64,000 nt of DNA. Origin: RGIG426 sp045598965 (GTDB lineage: Bacteria > Bacillota > Clostridia > Oscillospirales > Acutalibacteraceae). The notes under the pieces were generated by a model. It was given only the letters and a program-made list of their open reading frames with translations, was not told where the DNA came from and searched no databases. The position numbers and the translations under genes were made by a program. Where the stretch lies: contig JAZRVH010000005.1 in NCBI GenBank assembly GCA_045598965.1, positions 1-64,000 on the forward strand, read 5' to 3'. Below, one piece after another: positions 16,514 to 25,511 of the stretch (its first letter is position 1; each line of letters opens with the position of its first letter).

Positions 16514-17347
16514 ATGCGTGTTGCCATCATAAATCATCCGCATATCGAACAGTCGCAAGAGCTTGCCGCTCATGTTGCGGACGTTCTTCGTGGCTATGGA
16601 GCAATAACGGAAAATGCGTTATTTGATGAAGCGGAGAAAGCCATAGCCGACGCTGACGTTGCCGTCGCCTTAGGCGGTGACGGAACGATACTGCACGTGG
16701 CGAAAATCGCCGCCGAAGTGAATGTGCCCGTTCTCGGCATCAACTGCGGTCATCTCGGCTTTATGGCGGGAATGGAAGCGGACGATTTGTCCGACTTAAA
16801 ACGCTTGGCGGATGGCTCCTTTACGGTGGAGGAACGACAGTTGCTCGATGTGCATATTGACAATGACGAAAATGGAGAAATCGCCCATTTTTCCGCCTTA
16901 AACGAAGTGGCCATCTCCCGTGGCGTGACAACCCATATTGCCTCGTTTGATTTGTATGAAAACGATAAAAAGTTTGCCACCTTTGCGGCCGATGGATTGC
17001 TGGTGGCAACGCCGACCGGTTCTACCGCCTATTCGCTGTCTGCGGGTGGACCGATTGTGGACCCCCGAGTGGCGTGCTTTTTGGCAACGCCCATTTGTCC
17101 CAGTGCTTTAACAGCACGTCCGCTGGTAATCAGCGTAGATGCGGATTTAACGGTTCGCATTTCTCCCCGTTACGATACCGACCGTTTGTACCTTTCGGCA
17201 GACGGAAAACCGGGCATTGAGGTGGGGGCAAACGATCGCATCCATATTCGCCGCCATAAAAAGACGGCAAAACTTATTCGCTTCACGCCGAATGCGTTTT
17301 ATGATACCCTTAGAAACAAAATTATCGGGCAGCTTGAGCGTGCCTGA
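16514..17347 (+). CDS. nadK: NAD kinase
   Basis: Phosphorylates NAD to NADP. The 277 residues contain the catalytic GGDGT motif (residues about 54-58), NCGHLGFMAG, LNEVAISRG and the TPTGSTAYSLSAGGPIVDP block that binds NAD. Start choice is open: AGGAGG at 16496-16501 is 3 bp from GTG 16505, 6 bp from TTG 16508 and 12 bp from ATG 16514. ATG gives the family-like beginning MRVAIINHPH, but TTG has the better spacing. It lies between tlyA and argR. Confidence 0.95.
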   Translation: MRVAIINHPHIEQSQELAAHVADVLRGYGAITENALFDEAEKAIADADVAVALGGDGTILHVAKIAAEVNVPVLGINCGHLGFMAGMEADDLSDLKRLADGSFTVEERQLLDVHIDNDENGEIAHFSALNEVAISRGVTTHIASFDLYENDKKFATFAADGLLVATPTGSTAYSLSAGGPIVDPRVACFLATPICPSALTARPLVISVDADLTVRISPRYDTDRLYLSADGKPGIEVGANDRIHIRRHKKTAKLIRFTPNAFYDTLRNKIIGQLERA

Positions 17348-17366
17348 AGAATGAGAGGAACAAAAA

Positions 17367-17810
17367 ATGAAAGACAATCGCAGAAACGCTATTTTGGAAA
17401 TCATCCAACAGATGCCCGTTGAGACACAGGACGAACTGCAACATCAGTTATCTTTGCGTGGATTTGAGGTAACCCAAGCCACCGTGTCCCGAGACATTCG
17501 TGCTTTGCGTCTTGTGAAACGTCATACTCAAAGCGGACGCAGCTGTTACACGACCTCCGACCCGAGCGTTGGAGGAAATTCCCGCTTTTATGCGGTGTTT
17601 TCCGGTGCTGTGGAGGTGATTGATTACGCCAACAACATCGTTGTGTTTAAGTGCGGTGCCGGTATGGCAAACGCTGTTTGTGCGTCGATTGACGACGAAA
17701 AATGGGACGATTTGGTGGGTACTCTTGCCGGCGACGACACCATTTTCTGCTTGATGCGTAATGAGACCGCCGCAAAAAATTTGGCAGACCGTCTCAACAC
17801 CTTACGATAA
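17367..17810 (+). CDS. argR: Arginine repressor ArgR/AhrC
   Basis: A 147-residue arginine-responsive transcription factor. The N-terminal winged helix includes QDELQHQLSLRGFEVTQATVSRDIRALRL (read in two parts; residues about 19-50), with the typical TQATVSRDIR recognition helix. The C-terminal hexamerisation and arginine-binding part has VFKCGAGMANAVCASID and LAGDDTIFCLMRN. In many Firmicutes argR lies directly before recN, as here. Confidence 0.96.
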   Translation: MKDNRRNAILEIIQQMPVETQDELQHQLSLRGFEVTQATVSRDIRALRLVKRHTQSGRSCYTTSDPSVGGNSRFYAVFSGAVEVIDYANNIVVFKCGAGMANAVCASIDDEKWDDLVGTLAGDDTIFCLMRNETAAKNLADRLNTLR

Positions 17811-17831
17811 TCTGGATAAAGGAGAACTGGA

Positions 17832-19535
17832 ATGCTTTCGCACGTCAGCATTGAAAATATTGCTATCATTGAGCAGGCTGAGCTTACTTTTGAGCCCGGC
17901 TTTAATGTGTTGACCGGCGAAACGGGTGCAGGTAAATCCATTATCATTGATGCTTTGTCTGCGGTGCTTGGAGAACGTACCAGCCGTGACCTTGTGCGTA
18001 CCGGTACGGAAAAAGGTGTGGTTACTGCTGTGTTTGAGGAATTGTCCGACTTGGCGGTTGCCACCGTTTCGGCACTCGGATTTTCTGAAGTGGCGGAGGA
18101 AAACACCCTTATGCTTTCCCGTGAAATCGGTGCAGACGGTAAAACCGTTTGCCGCATTGACGGAAAAGTTGTGACGGCGGCAATGTTGCGTGACGTTGGT
18201 CGACTTTTGGTCAACACACACGGCCAGCATGAAAACCAAACGCTTTTGCAGCCGGAAAACCATTTGCAAACGTTAGATGTAATGGGAAATCTTCTTCCTA
18301 TCCGCAGCACGTATGAGTCGGCATATCATCGGTACTGTACGCTCCGCCGTGAGTGGAACACGTTAACCCGGTCAGCGGAGGAACGTGAAAAACGACGTGA
18401 CCTGTTTGCGTTCCAGCTTGCGGAAATTGACGCCGCCGCCCTAAAGCCGGGCGAGGAGGAGGAGCTTCTCGAAACCTGCCGTCTGTTCCGTGACAAAGAA
18501 AAAATTGCCGGCGAACTGACCCGTGCGGAAAAAGCCCTTTGCGGTGAGACGGACGAACTTTCCGGCAAGGATGTGCTTGGTGCGGTGGAGCTTTTAACCG
18601 CTACCGCCGAAAGCCTTCGTCGAGCAAGTGCCCATTTAGACAGCGTTTCTCCTCTGTTTGAAAGAGTGGAGACGTTGCTTTGTGAACTTACCGATTGCCG
18701 AGATGAGGTTATCGCCGCATCCGAACGGTTTGCGGTCGATGAACAGATGCGTGATTTTGCCGAAACCCGACTGGCGGAAATTCGTAAATTAACGGCAAAA
18801 TACGGTGCCACCTCCGCCGACGTATTGGCGTACGGAGAAAAATGCCGTGCGGAGCTTTCGGCAGACGAGCATGCGGATGAACGTCTTGTCTCGTTGGAAG
18901 GTGAGCTGGAACAAGCCGAGGCAGAAGTCGTTTCTGCTTCGGAATCTCTGCATAATGCCCGAGTGAAAGCCGGCGAAGCGTTTTCACGTTCGGTGGAAAA
19001 AGAGCTGTGTTATTTGGATATGCCAAACGTCAAGCTGACGGTTGCGATTGCTCCCACGTCGTTGACCGTCACCGGCGGTGATTCCGTGGAATTTTTGCTT
19101 TCCGCAAACGCCGGTGAACCCCCGAAGCCGCTTGTAAAGGTGGCGTCCGGCGGCGAATTGTCTCGCATTATGCTTGCAATTAAAGCGGTAATGGCGGATA
19201 AGGATTCTATTGATACGCTGATATTTGATGAGATTGATACCGGAATCAGCGGTCGTGCCGCCCAAAAAGTGGGGGACAAGCTTCGCCAAATCGCTACATC
19301 GGATCAACGGGCAAGGCAGATTCTCTGCGTGACCCATTTGGCACAGATTGCGTCGAAAGGACACACCCATCTGCTTATTGAAAAAAATGTTCGCAATGGA
19401 CGGACGTTTACCGATGTGTTGCCACTGTCCACCGAGGGACGTGAGCGAGAGCTTGCCCGTATTATCAGTGGCGTGGAAAACGAGACGTCGCTTTTGGCGG
19501 CAAAGGAAATGCTTGCGGCAAATGCCGCCTATTAA
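17832..19535 (+). CDS. recN: DNA repair protein RecN
   Basis: SMC-like ATPase that acts early at double-strand breaks. The 567 residues hold Walker A GETGAGKS at 29-36, a long helical/coiled-coil middle rich in Ala and Glu (about 160-380), the ABC signature VASGGELSRIMLA and Walker B LIFDEIDTGISG, followed by CVTHLAQIA. Full length. It has an AAAGGAG site. The run after its end has a weak stem and a new promoter for nagA. Confidence 0.97.
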   Translation: MLSHVSIENIAIIEQAELTFEPGFNVLTGETGAGKSIIIDALSAVLGERTSRDLVRTGTEKGVVTAVFEELSDLAVATVSALGFSEVAEENTLMLSREIGADGKTVCRIDGKVVTAAMLRDVGRLLVNTHGQHENQTLLQPENHLQTLDVMGNLLPIRSTYESAYHRYCTLRREWNTLTRSAEEREKRRDLFAFQLAEIDAAALKPGEEEELLETCRLFRDKEKIAGELTRAEKALCGETDELSGKDVLGAVELLTATAESLRRASAHLDSVSPLFERVETLLCELTDCRDEVIAASERFAVDEQMRDFAETRLAEIRKLTAKYGATSADVLAYGEKCRAELSADEHADERLVSLEGELEQAEAEVVSASESLHNARVKAGEAFSRSVEKELCYLDMPNVKLTVAIAPTSLTVTGGDSVEFLLSANAGEPPKPLVKVASGGELSRIMLAIKAVMADKDSIDTLIFDEIDTGISGRAAQKVGDKLRQIATSDQRARQILCVTHLAQIASKGHTHLLIEKNVRNGRTFTDVLPLSTEGRERELARIISGVENETSLLAAKEMLAANAAY

Positions 19536-19578
19536 CCTGGCACATAACGCAAAAAAAGACGGTTTTTGTATAAACCAC

Positions 19579-19607
19579 TTGCCGTTTTTTTTCGTGTTTT
19601 GTATAAT
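19579..19607 (+). promoter_or_regulatory. Promoter of nagA
   Basis: TTGCCG and TATAAT are separated by 17 bp, 38 bp upstream of the nagA ATG. The -10 is perfect. Confidence 0.8.
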
Positions 19608-19645
19608 AATATTGTTATTATTTTAATTCATAGGAGGAAACAACA

Positions 19646-20788
19646 ATGATTCTCAAAAATGGTATGGTGTATGGTGCCGACTTTGAGCCGGCGAAACAGA
19701 ACATTGCGGTGGAGGGCGAAAAAATCACCGCTGTCGGTAATGTGGAGGGCTCGGGCGAGGAGTTTGACCTCACCGGTCTTACCGTTATTCCCGGTATGAT
19801 TGATATGCACATTCACGGTTGTGCCGGTTTTGATACCGGTGACGCTACTCCCGAAGCTTTGGAAGCGATGTCCGCACTTCTCGTGACTCGTGGTGTTACC
19901 TCGTTCTGCCCGACGTCGATGACTCTCGGCTTTGACGAGCTGACCAAAATCTTTGCCAACGTCGTCGAGATGAAATCCAAAGTCTCCGGTGCGTATATCC
20001 AGGGAATCAATATGGAAGGTCCCTACATTGCGATGTCCAAGAAAGGTGCCCAAAACGCCGACTATGTTCGCAACCCCGATAAAGAGGAGTTCAAAAAACT
20101 GTTTGACGGTTGCAACGGTGCGGTGAAAGTGGTGGATATTGCTCCGGAATGTGACGGTGCCGAAGCGTTTATCAAAGAGGTTCAGCCCTATTGCCCGGTT
20201 TCCGTGGCACATACTGCCGCCGATTATGATGAGGTGTGCAAAGCCTTTGAGTGGGGTGCCCGTCATATTACGCACTTGTATAATGCCCAAAGCGGTTTGA
20301 CCCACCGTAAACCCGGTGTGGTTGGTGCCGCCTTTGATATGGGTAGCCGTGTGGGTGCTCGTGCCGAGCTTATTTGCGACGGTTTCCACATTCATCCCGC
20401 CGCTTTGCGTATCGCTTTCAACCAAATGGGCGAGGACGGCACCGTTATCGTCAGCGACTCCATGAAAGCCGCCGGCAGTGTGGACGGTGTGTACGATTTG
20501 GGCGGTCAGCCGGTGTATGTGAAAGACGGAAAAGCTCTGTTGGAGGATGGCACGATTGCCGCTTCTACCTCCAATCTGCACGAGGAATTCAAAAACGTGG
20601 TTTCTTTCGGCATTCCGCTGAAACAAGCCATTAAATCCGTGACCATCAACCCGGCAAAAGCTATTCGTGTTGACGATGTTACCGGTTCCATCGAGGCGGG
20701 CAAAAATGCCGACTTGTTGGTGATGGATGATGAATGGAACATCAAACTAGTTGTGGTTAAAGGCGTCGTGAAAGTCAACAATCTGTAA
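19646..20788 (+). CDS. nagA: N-acetylglucosamine-6-phosphate deacetylase
   Basis: Removes acetate from N-acetylglucosamine 6-phosphate in amino-sugar use and wall recycling. The 380-residue amidohydrolase shows the metal-site HIHG (residues 55-58), the NMEGPY motif with its Glu, SVAHTAADY, ITHLYNAQSGLTHR and the catalytic Asp in VIVSDSMKAAG. The C-terminal part NPAKAIRVDDVTGSIEAGKNAD is typical. No nagB or PTS gene is next to it, so it may serve recycling. AGGAGG lies 8 bp before the start. Confidence 0.96.
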   Translation: MILKNGMVYGADFEPAKQNIAVEGEKITAVGNVEGSGEEFDLTGLTVIPGMIDMHIHGCAGFDTGDATPEALEAMSALLVTRGVTSFCPTSMTLGFDELTKIFANVVEMKSKVSGAYIQGINMEGPYIAMSKKGAQNADYVRNPDKEEFKKLFDGCNGAVKVVDIAPECDGAEAFIKEVQPYCPVSVAHTAADYDEVCKAFEWGARHITHLYNAQSGLTHRKPGVVGAAFDMGSRVGARAELICDGFHIHPAALRIAFNQMGEDGTVIVSDSMKAAGSVDGVYDLGGQPVYVKDGKALLEDGTIAASTSNLHEEFKNVVSFGIPLKQAIKSVTINPAKAIRVDDVTGSIEAGKNADLLVMDDEWNIKLVVVKGVVKVNNL

Positions 20789-20811
20789 GAATAATCAGGG
20801 AGGTTACGGCT

Positions 20812-21063
20812 ATGTCTGAGAACAAATGTGTAAACAAACAAACATTACTTTGGATTGGCGTGGCGATTGTGTCCGCTTTAGTGGCGGTTGCAACCGTTTT
20901 GGTTGTGCTTCGTCGCTATTTCAAAAAAGAGGAGCTTTGCGGTGACGTGGAGTGTATCTCCTATGAGTTTGAGCCGGAGGAACTGGCGTTTGATGATGAA
21001 TTCGGTGCCGATAATGTGATTGATGTAACCGAAGTTATTGAGGAAGCCGACGCAGAAGAATAA
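20812..21063 (+). CDS. Small single-pass membrane protein with acidic tail
   Basis: An 83-residue protein I do not recognise. Residues 13-33 form one membrane helix (TLLWIGVAIVSALVAVATVLV), flanked by RRYFKK, so the C terminus is predicted inside. The last 45 residues are strongly acidic (EFEPEELAFDDEF, DVTEVIEEADAEE). An AGGGAGG site precedes the ATG, and the gene is 23 bp after nagA, so it is probably co-transcribed. A hairpin follows it. Confidence 0.7.
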   Translation: MSENKCVNKQTLLWIGVAIVSALVAVATVLVVLRRYFKKEELCGDVECISYEFEPEELAFDDEFGADNVIDVTEVIEEADAEE

Positions 21064-21069
21064 GAAAAT

Positions 21070-21101
21070 CACCCGTCAGCACGGTGGCGTGCCGGCGGGT
21101 G
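21070..21101 (+). terminator. Strong hairpin after the small membrane protein gene
   Basis: CACCCG and GCACG pair with CGTGC and CGGGTG in an imperfect long stem. Only a short, interrupted T stretch follows, so termination may be incomplete. Confidence 0.5.
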
Positions 21102-21147
21102 TTCTTATGATTATTTTGGGTGAATGCGTTGAAAGGGAGTGGGAGAA

Positions 21148-22524
21148 ATGCACAAAAATGACCTGTTTTCAGTGTCCATTGACGGCGTGACATCTCTCGG
21201 CTCCGGCATTGCCCGTATCAAAGAGGCAGATTCGCCTGACGGAATGGTGACGTTTGTGCCGTTCACGGCTCCGGGAGACGAAATTTCCTGCCGTATCCTT
21301 AAAGTGGACAAGCGTCACGCTTTCGGCAAAATGGAAGCGTTGCTCACTCCGTCGTCCGCCCGTGTGGACGATACCGGTTGTGCGGCGTTTGGCAAATGCG
21401 GCGGCTGTGCTTGGCGTCACGTGAGGTACGAGGAAGAACTGAAATTCAAAGAACAGCACGTGTTCGATTGCCTTACCCGTATCGGCGGGGCAAATCCGGA
21501 ATTCTTGCCGATTTGCGGATGCGATAACCCGGACGGCTATCGCAACAAGGCCCAGTATCCCATTGCCGCCGACAAAGAGGGAAAGCCGGTGCTTGGCTAC
21601 TACGCCACTCACAGTCACCGTGTTATTTCCGCCGAAACTTGTGCTTTGGAACCGGCGAGCTTTTACGACATCAAACGCCGTGTGCTTTTGTGGATGAACG
21701 AAAACAACATTGCGGCATATAATGAGGTGACCAAACGAGGTCTTTTGCGTCATTTGTATATCCGCACCGCAGAGCAGACGGGGGAAACCATGGTCTGCTT
21801 AGTGGCAACCTCGGGAAAAATCCCCGCCGCAACGGCGTTGATTGCCTCATTGCGTGAGGTGGACGGCGTTTGCTCTGTGCTTGTGAACGTCAACAAAAAA
21901 GATACCAATGTGATTCTCGGTGACCGGGAATTTACCCTTTGGGGCAAAGAGACGATTACCGATATCCTCTGCGGCGTGAAAGTGCGGTTGTCTGCACGGT
22001 CGTTTTATCAAGTGAACCGCCGTCAAGCAGAACACCTTTACACGATTGCCGCCGATTTTGCCGGCTTAAATGGGAATGAAACCCTGTTGGATTTATACTG
22101 CGGTGCCGGTACGATTGGTTTGTCAATGGCGAGCCGGGTGCAGTCGCTTATTGGGGTGGAAATTGTTCCCGAAGCGGTGGAGGATGCCAAACGCAATGCC
22201 GCCGAAAACGGAGTTGAAAATGCCCGTTTTCTTTGTGCGGATGCGTCTAAAGCCGCCAAAACCTTAGAGGCCGAGGGAATTTGTCCCGACGTGGTGGTGC
22301 TTGACCCGCCACGAAAAGGCTGTGACGAAAGCCTTATTGAAACGGTGGCAAACATGAACCCCGACCGGGTGGTGTATGTTTCCTGCGACCCGGCAACCCT
22401 GGCAAGGGATGTAAAGCGTTTTGCCTTGTCAGGCTATGTTTGCAAAAAAGCCCAGGCGGTGGATATGTTCCCGAGAACAGCCCACGTGGAATCGGTTGTG
22501 CTTCTTGAACGTGGGATACTTTAA
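21148..22524 (+). CDS. rlmD: 23S rRNA (uracil-5-)-methyltransferase, RlmD/RlmCD type
   Basis: SAM-dependent methyltransferase of the RumA/TrmA superfamily. The 458 residues start with a TRAM domain (about 1-60), then an Fe-S cysteine cluster of the form CAAFGKCGGCAW with a fourth Cys (ALDP-like region ETCALEP). The SAM site is LLDLYCGAGTIGLSMA and the catalytic Cys lies in VYVSCDPATLARD. Bacillus-type enzymes act on U747 and U1939; which uridine is used here cannot be read from sequence. ATG 21148 is preferred over GTG 21139 because GGGAGTGGGAG lies at the right distance. Confidence 0.92.
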   Translation: MHKNDLFSVSIDGVTSLGSGIARIKEADSPDGMVTFVPFTAPGDEISCRILKVDKRHAFGKMEALLTPSSARVDDTGCAAFGKCGGCAWRHVRYEEELKFKEQHVFDCLTRIGGANPEFLPICGCDNPDGYRNKAQYPIAADKEGKPVLGYYATHSHRVISAETCALEPASFYDIKRRVLLWMNENNIAAYNEVTKRGLLRHLYIRTAEQTGETMVCLVATSGKIPAATALIASLREVDGVCSVLVNVNKKDTNVILGDREFTLWGKETITDILCGVKVRLSARSFYQVNRRQAEHLYTIAADFAGLNGNETLLDLYCGAGTIGLSMASRVQSLIGVEIVPEAVEDAKRNAAENGVENARFLCADASKAAKTLEAEGICPDVVVLDPPRKGCDESLIETVANMNPDRVVYVSCDPATLARDVKRFALSGYVCKKAQAVDMFPRTAHVESVVLLERGIL

Positions 22525-22574
22525 CAACCATTTTAACTGATATTTCGAATTTGATAGTGCAAGAAGGTATGTTG

Positions 22575-22940
22575 ATGACAGCGTGTTTGTGTGTGGCGTT
22601 AGGCGGGGCAGTCGGCTCGGTTTTACGCTATCTTGTGAGTCTTGTCGATTTGGGCGAGACCACGGCGTTTCCTTATAAAACCTTGTTTGTCAACGTGGTG
22701 GGAGCGTTTATTATCGGTCTTTTGGTGGCATTTGCCGCTAAAAATGCCGCTTTGTCCGGCAACTGGATGTTATTCCTTAAAGTCGGGTTATGCGGCGGAT
22801 TTACCACATTTTCCACCTTTGCATTAGAGACAGTAACCCTTACCGGTGACGGCAAATGGGGGTTGGCTGCGTGTTACGTGTTACTTAGTGTATTTCTGTC
22901 GCTGGCGGCGGTGTGGTCTGCCGAGGCGATAGTAAAATAA
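22575..22940 (+). CDS. crcB: Fluoride ion channel CrcB/Fluc
   Basis: A four-helix dual-topology fluoride exporter of about 121 residues. The signature GGAVGSVLRYLVS is at the N terminus, FVNVVGAFIIGLL in helix 2, and GLCGGFTTFSTFALET, with its pore Phe/Thr residues, in helix 3. GAAGG at 22563-22567 is 7 bp from ATG 22575; the in-frame ATG six bases earlier is too close. I see no fluoride riboswitch in the 50 bp upstream. Single copy here, so a homodimer is expected. Confidence 0.93.
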   Translation: MTACLCVALGGAVGSVLRYLVSLVDLGETTAFPYKTLFVNVVGAFIIGLLVAFAAKNAALSGNWMLFLKVGLCGGFTTFSTFALETVTLTGDGKWGLAACYVLLSVFLSLAAVWSAEAIVK

Positions 22941-22989
22941 ATTGGATACTTCTGCCGAATCGTCGGTGTTTTGATTAGGAGGACTACAT

Positions 22990-23922
22990 ATGATTTATGA
23001 TAACGTCTTACAGGCCATTGGGCACACGCCCATTATCCGCTTAAACCGTTTGAGTGAGCCGGATGCGGCGGAAATTCTTGTAAAATTCGAGGGACTCAAT
23101 GTGGGCGGCTCGATTAAAACCCGCACCGCCTACAATATGATTTGCGAGGCGGAAAAACAAGGACTTCTTAACGAAAATTCGATTATTGTTGAGCCGACCT
23201 CCGGCAACCAGGGCATCGGTTTAGCCCTTGTTGGTGCCGTGCGTGGCTATAAGACCGTTATCATTATGCCCGATTCGGTCAGCGTGGAACGTCGCTTGCT
23301 TGTTATGCACTACGGTGCAGAAGTGATTACCGTTCACGATGACGGGGATATCGGAGCGTGTATTGATGAATGCTTGCGGTTGGCACTCGAAATGCGGGAT
23401 AATAACAAAAACGTGTTTGTACCCCAGCAGTTTGAAAATATCCACAACACTTTGACCCACAAAAAACACACCGCTCTTGAAATTATGGAGCAGGTGGCAG
23501 GCCCGATTGACGGATTTTGCTCCGGCATCGGCACCGGCGGCACCATTACCGGTATTGGCGAAGTGTTGAAAGCTCAATATCCCGAAATGGAAATTTGGGC
23601 TGTTGAACCGGAAAACGCCGCCATTTTGGCAGGCGGTAATATCGGTACTCACCTGCAAATGGGTATCGGAGACGGGCTTATTCCCGCCATTCTTAACACC
23701 GAGATTTATGACGATATTTGTATCGTGTCCGACGAAGAAGCATTGAAAACCGCCCAAGATCTTGCCAAATACGAGGGGATTATGTGCGGTATTTCCAGCG
23801 GCACAAATGTTGCCGCCGCCCGTCGGCTGGCACGAAAACTTGGAAAAGGAAAAACGGTGGTAACCGTTCTTCCCGACACAGCCGAGCGGTATTTCTCTAC
23901 ACCGCTGTTTGAGGATCAATAA
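22990..23922 (+). CDS. cysK: Cysteine synthase family PLP enzyme
   Basis: A 310-residue fold-type II PLP enzyme that most likely makes cysteine from O-acetylserine and sulfide. The PLP lysine is K43 in NVGGSIKTR; most CysK proteins have KDR at this place, so Asp is replaced by Thr. The substrate loop EPTSGNQGIGLAL and the phosphate-binding GIGTGGTITGIGEVL are standard, and GISSGTNVAAA contacts the PLP pyridine. AGGAGG precedes the start by 8 bp. A related O-phosphoserine- or cystathionine-using activity cannot be ruled out. Confidence 0.85.
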   Translation: MIYDNVLQAIGHTPIIRLNRLSEPDAAEILVKFEGLNVGGSIKTRTAYNMICEAEKQGLLNENSIIVEPTSGNQGIGLALVGAVRGYKTVIIMPDSVSVERRLLVMHYGAEVITVHDDGDIGACIDECLRLALEMRDNNKNVFVPQQFENIHNTLTHKKHTALEIMEQVAGPIDGFCSGIGTGGTITGIGEVLKAQYPEMEIWAVEPENAAILAGGNIGTHLQMGIGDGLIPAILNTEIYDDICIVSDEEALKTAQDLAKYEGIMCGISSGTNVAAARRLARKLGKGKTVVTVLPDTAERYFSTPLFEDQ

Positions 23923-23993
23923 AAAAGTCAGCGACAATTTCTTTTAAGGACAATTTCACCGTAATCATGAATGAAAAATAAGGAGAACGCAAA

Positions 23994-25511
23994 ATGAAAC
24001 GATTTCAACTTGGAAACCTACATTTGAAGCAAAGACACAAGCTGAAAAATACCCCGGAGAATTATGCCTATTTATACTATGGCGTATTTCTGCTCTTTGT
24101 TTTTATCTATATTCTTATTGGAATGTTGACGAGAGGCGACTCGGTGCGTTATTCGTTCTTTTATTCGTCATCGTTTGACTATTTGCTCAGCACGGATATG
24201 TTTATGGACTTTTTTAACTCTGTGCGAGATGCCTCACATAACGGCGGTTACGAGAAAAACGTCATTTATCCGCCGCTTGCCAACCTGCTGTATTACTTCC
24301 TCGGCAAGATGTTTAAGGCGGATTTGGTAGCGGACAAGTTTAAGGACCGTTTTGAATTGCGTAATACCGACCCCATTGCGTTGTTTGTGTACTTTATTTC
24401 CGTTTTGCTGTGCGTGTTTGCGGTGTATCTTATCATCGACCGGTATTTACAACGGTGCAATTTTAAGGCAGCACCGGCGGCTCTCGCTATTACGTCGGCA
24501 CTGTCTTTTCCGATGCTGTATGCCATCCAGCGGGGTAATATCATCATTTTGGCGATTCCGCTTACCATGTTTTTTGTCTTTTTCCGCAACCATGAGCGTA
24601 AACTTGTACGAGAGCTGTCGTACATTGCTCTTGCCTTGGCGGCAGGCCTTAAAATCTATCCCGCCGTGTTCGGCATTTTGTTGATTACCGACAAGAAATA
24701 CAAAGAGGCGGCTCGCCTTGTGCTATATGGTGTGGTGGCATTTGCGGTGCCGATTTTTGCCTTCGGCGGGCCGGAGCTGTTGGTGCGACTTGTCAAAAAC
24801 ATCTTTTCTTTCAACTCCAACCGATCGTCGGTATCCCGTGCGTATCGTACGGGCTATTCGTTCCAGGAGTTAATCTCGGTGTATATGCCGAAGGGCGTTC
24901 CGAGAACCTGCGGCAAGGTGGTGTTCTGGTGCTTGGAACTGATGGCGGGTCTTATGGTGTTTTTGCTTCCGAAGGATTGGCAAAAAATCACCGCCCTTTG
25001 CTATATGGTCTTTAACATCCGTTCGCTTTCCTCGTCGTATGCATTGGCGTTTTTCCTGGTTCCGTTTGTGATGTTCTTGACCGACAAACGGACGTTCAAA
25101 TGGAACGATTATCTGTATTTGTTGTGTTTGGCTCTGATGTTTATTCCTTTGCCATGTATCTGGTACGGATTCCTCGGAAATATGGCAGAAAACACCGGGT
25201 TGCTTGTCAAGTTGAAAGGGGACAGCTTAGACCACATGCGTTGGTCGCTGATTGCTCACTATGGCGGCGTCAACAAATTGCTCTCTGTTTTTGCGTTCCA
25301 GGGAATTTTCATCTTATTGACGATTGACGCCTTGTTTACGCCCGGCGACGGACTGTTTATTGATAAAGCGTTGATAAAATCGCAAACGGCGGAAACACTT
25401 TCAAAAATCAAGTCAGTGTTTTCGAAGAAAAAAGAAAACAGTGAATCGGTTTCGGAGAATACCGAAGACGTCGCTTTGGACGACGCTAAAAACGAGGAGG
25501 CTCTTTCGTGA
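23994..25511 (+). CDS. GT87-like (DUF2029) polytopic glycosyltransferase
   Basis: A 505-residue membrane protein with about ten hydrophobic helices. The first extracytoplasmic loop contains DMFMDFFNSVRDAS and VIYPPLANLLYYFLGKMF. A acidic residue there, followed by a Y-P-P-L block, is typical of the GT87/DUF2029 family, lipid-linked mannosyl- or arabinosyltransferase relatives. The C-terminal tail (about 455-505) is charged and acidic. GGAGAACG precedes the ATG. It overlaps the next membrane protein by 4 bp. Donor and acceptor are unknown. Confidence 0.75.
   Translation: MKRFQLGNLHLKQRHKLKNTPENYAYLYYGVFLLFVFIYILIGMLTRGDSVRYSFFYSSSFDYLLSTDMFMDFFNSVRDASHNGGYEKNVIYPPLANLLYYFLGKMFKADLVADKFKDRFELRNTDPIALFVYFISVLLCVFAVYLIIDRYLQRCNFKAAPAALAITSALSFPMLYAIQRGNIIILAIPLTMFFVFFRNHERKLVRELSYIALALAAGLKIYPAVFGILLITDKKYKEAARLVLYGVVAFAVPIFAFGGPELLVRLVKNIFSFNSNRSSVSRAYRTGYSFQELISVYMPKGVPRTCGKVVFWCLELMAGLMVFLLPKDWQKITALCYMVFNIRSLSSSYALAFFLVPFVMFLTDKRTFKWNDYLYLLCLALMFIPLPCIWYGFLGNMAENTGLLVKLKGDSLDHMRWSLIAHYGGVNKLLSVFAFQGIFILLTIDALFTPGDGLFIDKALIKSQTAETLSKIKSVFSKKKENSESVSENTEDVALDDAKNEEALS

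Noticed and set aside
19628..20626. Long open frame on the minus strand opposite nagA
   Set aside because: His- and Gly-rich translation without motifs, no ribosome-binding site, fully inside a clear nagA; a shadow of codon bias. The same holds for long antisense frames over asnA (898-1719) and pheT (33580-34524).
22525..22574. Fluoride riboswitch upstream of crcB
   Set aside because: The short gap has none of the conserved fluoride-aptamer segments.
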